Shown: positions 61,744-64,000 of the stretch, one piece after another
Layout: the number at the start of each line of letters is the position of its first letter
Numbering within the stretch: the first letter of the stretch is position 1
DNA from: JBBRDU01 sp038230335
Lineage (GTDB): Bacteria; Verrucomicrobiota; Verrucomicrobiia; Chthoniobacterales; UBA10450
DNA length: 64,000 nt
Direction: 5' to 3'
NCBI GenBank assembly: GCA_038230335.1
Contig: JBBRNL010000011.1
Coordinates: 1-64,000 of the forward strand
Position numbers and translations under genes: made by a program
The notes under the pieces: generated by a model
The model's database searches: none
Told to the model about the DNA's origin: nothing
Seen by the model: only the letters and a program-made list of their open reading frames with translations

Positions 61744-61766
61744 CCGAAAACCATGCTTGCATCATC

Positions 61767-62135
61767 CTAACCGGCGGCCGGCAGAAACTCTTCGCGGACA
61801 ATCTTACCGTCTTTCACCGTGTAGACGCCCACTTCGGACATCTGCATGCGTTTTTTGGAATCCTTGTCCGTCACATCGACGTCAAACTGCACAACGAAAC
61901 GGTCGTGCGCCACAAATGGGCCTGTCGCCTTGAAGCTGTGCACTTCCATTGAACTCGCCCACCAGTCGGCTTTTTTTCGCACCCCTTCGATTCCACGTAT
62001 CTCCGTTGAACCGCCGTCCATGCTCTGTGCTTCCACGCTCACGATATCATCCGCGTAGAGCGCATCGATCGCTTCCTTCCACGCCTGCTTACGACAAAGT
62101 TCCACCACCTTCTGCGCGACTTGTTCAGTGTTCAT
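61767..62135 (-). CDS. NTF2-like (SnoaL-type) protein
   Basis: 122 residues: VVELCRKQAWKEAIDALYADDIVSVEA, GIEGVRKKADWWASSMEVHSFKATGPFVAHDRFVVQFDVDVTD and VGVYTVKDGKIVREEFL are typical of small SnoaL-like alpha+beta barrels. Members isomerise or bind small molecules; no catalytic residue can be assigned. First in a likely pair with 61231. Confidence 0.88.
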   Translation of the reverse strand: MNTEQVAQKVVELCRKQAWKEAIDALYADDIVSVEAQSMDGGSTEIRGIEGVRKKADWWASSMEVHSFKATGPFVAHDRFVVQFDVDVTDKDSKKRMQMSEVGVYTVKDGKIVREEFLPAAG

Positions 62136-62195
62136 GTCTGATTCTTAGCCCTTCCCGCGAAGAACTCCAATAGCGCGGGGGGAATTTGTCCTGAC

Positions 62196-62615
62196 TTAGG
62201 CCGTCTTAAGACTTTCGCACTTCACTTCGTAGCTCTGGATGAGCGCGGCAATTTTTGCGTGAAAGCCATCCTGGGCCGAATAGAGCGCGCCTACTGGTTC
62301 CGAAAATTCCTTCTGCTTCAGTTCGTCTTCGATCGTCAAGGTCAGCGCCGCGAGCGTTTCGAGATTAGCGCGCGAATGAAACTCCATCTCTTTCAGCTTG
62401 GAAAGAATCGTGACGGATTTCTCCAATTCACCGGGAGCCTGTTCGACCTTCGCCGGCTGGATCGCGGCCGCTCCGCTAGATTGATCGTCAACCGTCCCGG
62501 CCGGCTTCTTCATTTTCCTGGATTTTGGAGCGCCGCCCGCCGCGGATTTTGCCTGCTCATGGCCCTTTTCCTGGGAAACCTTCTTGTCGTGCGCAACATT
62601 TCGTGGATCTGACAT
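62196..62615 (-). CDS. Charged helical protein of unknown function
   Basis: 139 residues from ATG 62615 (frame from 62648). The first 50 residues are Lys/Gln/Ala-rich and disordered-looking (DKKVSQEKGHEQAKSAAG, SRKMKKPAG). The rest is a long helical region (LEKSVTILSKLKEMEFHSRANLETLAALTLTIEDELKQKEF, then AALIQSYEVKCESL), likely coiled-coil. No family recognised. Confidence 0.6.
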   Translation of the reverse strand: MSDPRNVAHDKKVSQEKGHEQAKSAAGGAPKSRKMKKPAGTVDDQSSGAAAIQPAKVEQAPGELEKSVTILSKLKEMEFHSRANLETLAALTLTIEDELKQKEFSEPVGALYSAQDGFHAKIAALIQSYEVKCESLKTA

Positions 62616-62699
62616 GCGACACCCTACACTCGTTCGGTCCGCTCGCATCGCCGAACCACGTCTTGTAGGATTTTAAGCAACGGCGAGTGACCCAACGCC

Positions 62700-63053
62700 T
62701 TAACTTCCTGTCAGCAGACGATAGTTGATCCACGCAACGACGGCCGACAAAAACAATAGCGTCAAAGCGGGACACATCTTGAACACCGGATTGTTCACTC
62801 GCACATGAGTAGCCAGGGCGCCTCCCATCAGGATCGCGATTCCGACACCACCGACTATGGCAAAGAGGGGACGCTCGATTCCAACCAACAACATCACAGC
62901 GAAGGTTATTTTCAAAATGCCCACCATGTCTCTCAGCCAGTCGGGCATCCGATACTGTTGAAATTCCTGAACGATGTTGGTGTAGCGCACGACCCAGACA
63001 AAGAAAATCGATGCGGCCACAAAGATCTGCAGGCCAATGGTCAAATCATGCAT
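62700..63053 (-). CDS. DoxX-like small membrane protein
   Basis: 117 residues with four helices: LQIFVAASIFFVWVVR, VGILKITFAVMLLVGI, FAIVGGVGIAILMGGA and LTLLFLSAVVAWI. The KxNxxxFKMCPALT segment after helix 3 is usual for the DoxX_2 group. Function unknown. Divergent from the cupin gene. Confidence 0.85.
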   Translation of the reverse strand: MHDLTIGLQIFVAASIFFVWVVRYTNIVQEFQQYRMPDWLRDMVGILKITFAVMLLVGIERPLFAIVGGVGIAILMGGALATHVRVNNPVFKMCPALTLLFLSAVVAWINYRLLTGS

Positions 63054-63174
63054 GACCGGATCTTATACCGTCTGGAATCGGACTGGAACGACAATTACCG
63101 GAGTCGCGTTGCGCGTGATCTCGATCGGGCCCAAACCTGATGCTGGCTCGCCATTACGTGAGGCTGTAGGTTCC

Positions 63175-63519
63175 ATGATGAACGTGATCAATCGCGAGAA
63201 GTTGCCCTTTGTCGGAATGTCCCATGAGTTCACCGGGAAAGACCATGGCGTCGGCAACTCAATCTTTTTCGTCGCAGCGCCTCCCGGTTGCGCCGTTCCG
63301 CTGCACCGGCACGACTACGATGAGATCATTCTGGTGCAGGAAGGGTGCTCCTCGTGTGTCGTCGGCGAGGACCGGCAGGATATGAAAGCTGGTGATATCA
63401 TTGTGATTCCGGCGGGGACGCCGCACGGTTTCACCAATTCCGGCGACACCATCCTGCGTCAGATCGATATCCACGCCAGCCCGACGTTCGTGACTGAATG
63501 GCTGGAAGAGAAAGCGTAA
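63175..63519 (+). CDS. Cupin-domain protein
   Basis: 114 residues from ATG 63175 (or 63178); the frame opens at 63037, but that part overlaps the DoxX-like gene. Cupin motif 1: PLHRHDYDEIILVQEG with H44, H46, E50. Motif 2: AGTPHGFTNSG with H84. A metal-binding beta barrel; GTPHGF suggests a small-molecule dioxygenase-like or sensor cupin. Two Cys (C58, C61) lie in the loop. Upstream of an EamA transporter. Confidence 0.9.
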   Translation: MMNVINREKLPFVGMSHEFTGKDHGVGNSIFFVAAPPGCAVPLHRHDYDEIILVQEGCSSCVVGEDRQDMKAGDIIVIPAGTPHGFTNSGDTILRQIDIHASPTFVTEWLEEKA

Positions 63520-63614
63520 GCAGCACTTCAAGGGAGAGAGCGTCGATCGATGAGAGACTCTGCGCGCGTAGATTTCTTCCCCTTCATCCTTGAGGTTCTG
63601 CCTCTTCCCTTCTC

Positions 63615-64000
63615 CTGAAGCCCACACGCCTTGTCCTCCTGACGCTGGTTGCGATGATCGCGTTCGCCGGGAATTCGCTGCTCTGTCGGTTTGCCTTGAA
63701 ACAAACCGCCATCGACCCGGCAAGCTTCACGTTTGTTCGCATCTTTTCTGGTGCTGCTGTGCTTTGGCTTATCGCAGTCGTGCGAAAATCCTCATGGCGG
63801 AATGCGGGGAACTGGCCATCTGCGCTGGCGCTCTTCGCGTACGGGGCGGCCTTCTCCTTTGCCTACGTCACTCTCTCTACCGGAACGGGCGCGTTGCTGT
63901 TGTTTGGCGCTGTCCAGGCAACGATGATTCTCTGGGGCATACGAAGGGGTGAACCAATCCATGCTCGACAGCTGGTCGGTCTGGCTTTGGCCCTCGTTGG
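63615..64000 (+). CDS. EamA/DMT family transporter, 5' part
   Basis: The frame is open from 63594 to the window end; no ATG, GTG or TTG starts before 63654. A CTG at 63615 would give LKPTRLVLLTLVAMIAFAGN, which matches the usual DMT start, so a rare CTG start or a start at ATG 63654 is possible. Four helices are visible, with NSLLCRFALKQTAIDPASFTF and VRIFSGAAVL of the EamA domain. Such carriers export metabolites or amino acids. Truncated by the window end. Confidence 0.8.
   Translation, partial: MKPTRLVLLTLVAMIAFAGNSLLCRFALKQTAIDPASFTFVRIFSGAAVLWLIAVVRKSSWRNAGNWPSALALFAYGAAFSFAYVTLSTGTGALLLFGAVQATMILWGIRRGEPIHARQLVGLALALV

Overview
The window is one contiguous 64 kb stretch of a GC-rich (about 60 %) bacterial chromosome. 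It carries two tRNA genes, about 70 protein genes on both strands and no rRNA, phage, transposase or CRISPR array. The gene set suggests a Verrucomicrobiota soil bacterium (Chthoniobacterales-like). The clues are a PEP-CTERM protein, a giant secreted protein with P domains and a D-x-D-G-D-G type C-terminal module, several DUFs common in that phylum, and an RsmH-type methyltransferase outside any cell-division cluster. This placement is inference from gene content only.

Layout. 1-9 kb: a partial tRNA with CAT anticodon, an outer-membrane barrel, a receiver-only response regulator, a TPM-domain protein, a tight AsmA-like/phospholipase-D/DUF5329 operon and a hybrid histidine kinase. 9-16 kb: a PAP2-like membrane protein that starts at a nine-G tract, fumarylacetoacetase, tRNA-Ile, VanZ-like protein, mannose-6-phosphate isomerase, a PEP-CTERM protein and YggS. 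16-25 kb: a frameshifted secreted protein, a DUF885 metalloprotease, a 49-residue membrane peptide next to a TIR-transmembrane-discoidin protein, and a secreted hydrolase. 25-32.4 kb: an eight-gene minus-strand operon resembling E. coli ynbABCD plus a PlsC-type acyltransferase. This is the most system-like locus in the window. 32-45 kb: methyltransferases, a 1490-residue P-domain protein, an M48 protease and small enzymes. 45-52 kb: RhlE helicase opposite an RsmH-like methyltransferase, PepE, a GNAT enzyme, an ABC-F ATPase and a J-domain protein. 52-56 kb: an Rrf2 regulator followed by SDR, HtrA, thioredoxin and DUF5069 genes. 56-64 kb: an MBOAT/SGNH O-acylation pair, DoxX proteins, OsmC, cupin and the start of an EamA transporter.

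Three patterns cut across the genes. First, the octamer CCTAACGA occurs 12 times by hand count, ten in one orientation, in coding and non-coding DNA alike. In five genes it encodes Ser-Leu-Gly with the rare Leu codon TTA. Second, short GTAG-headed hairpin elements sit between genes, often as inverted pairs. Their stems differ in sequence but remain complementary, as in REP/BIME elements, and no RAYT transposase is present. A second GTAG-headed family supplies the C-terminus of PepE. Third, two genes are interrupted at G tracts, which could be phase variation, pseudogenisation or sequence error.

Family names come from motif recognition by eye; no database search was possible.
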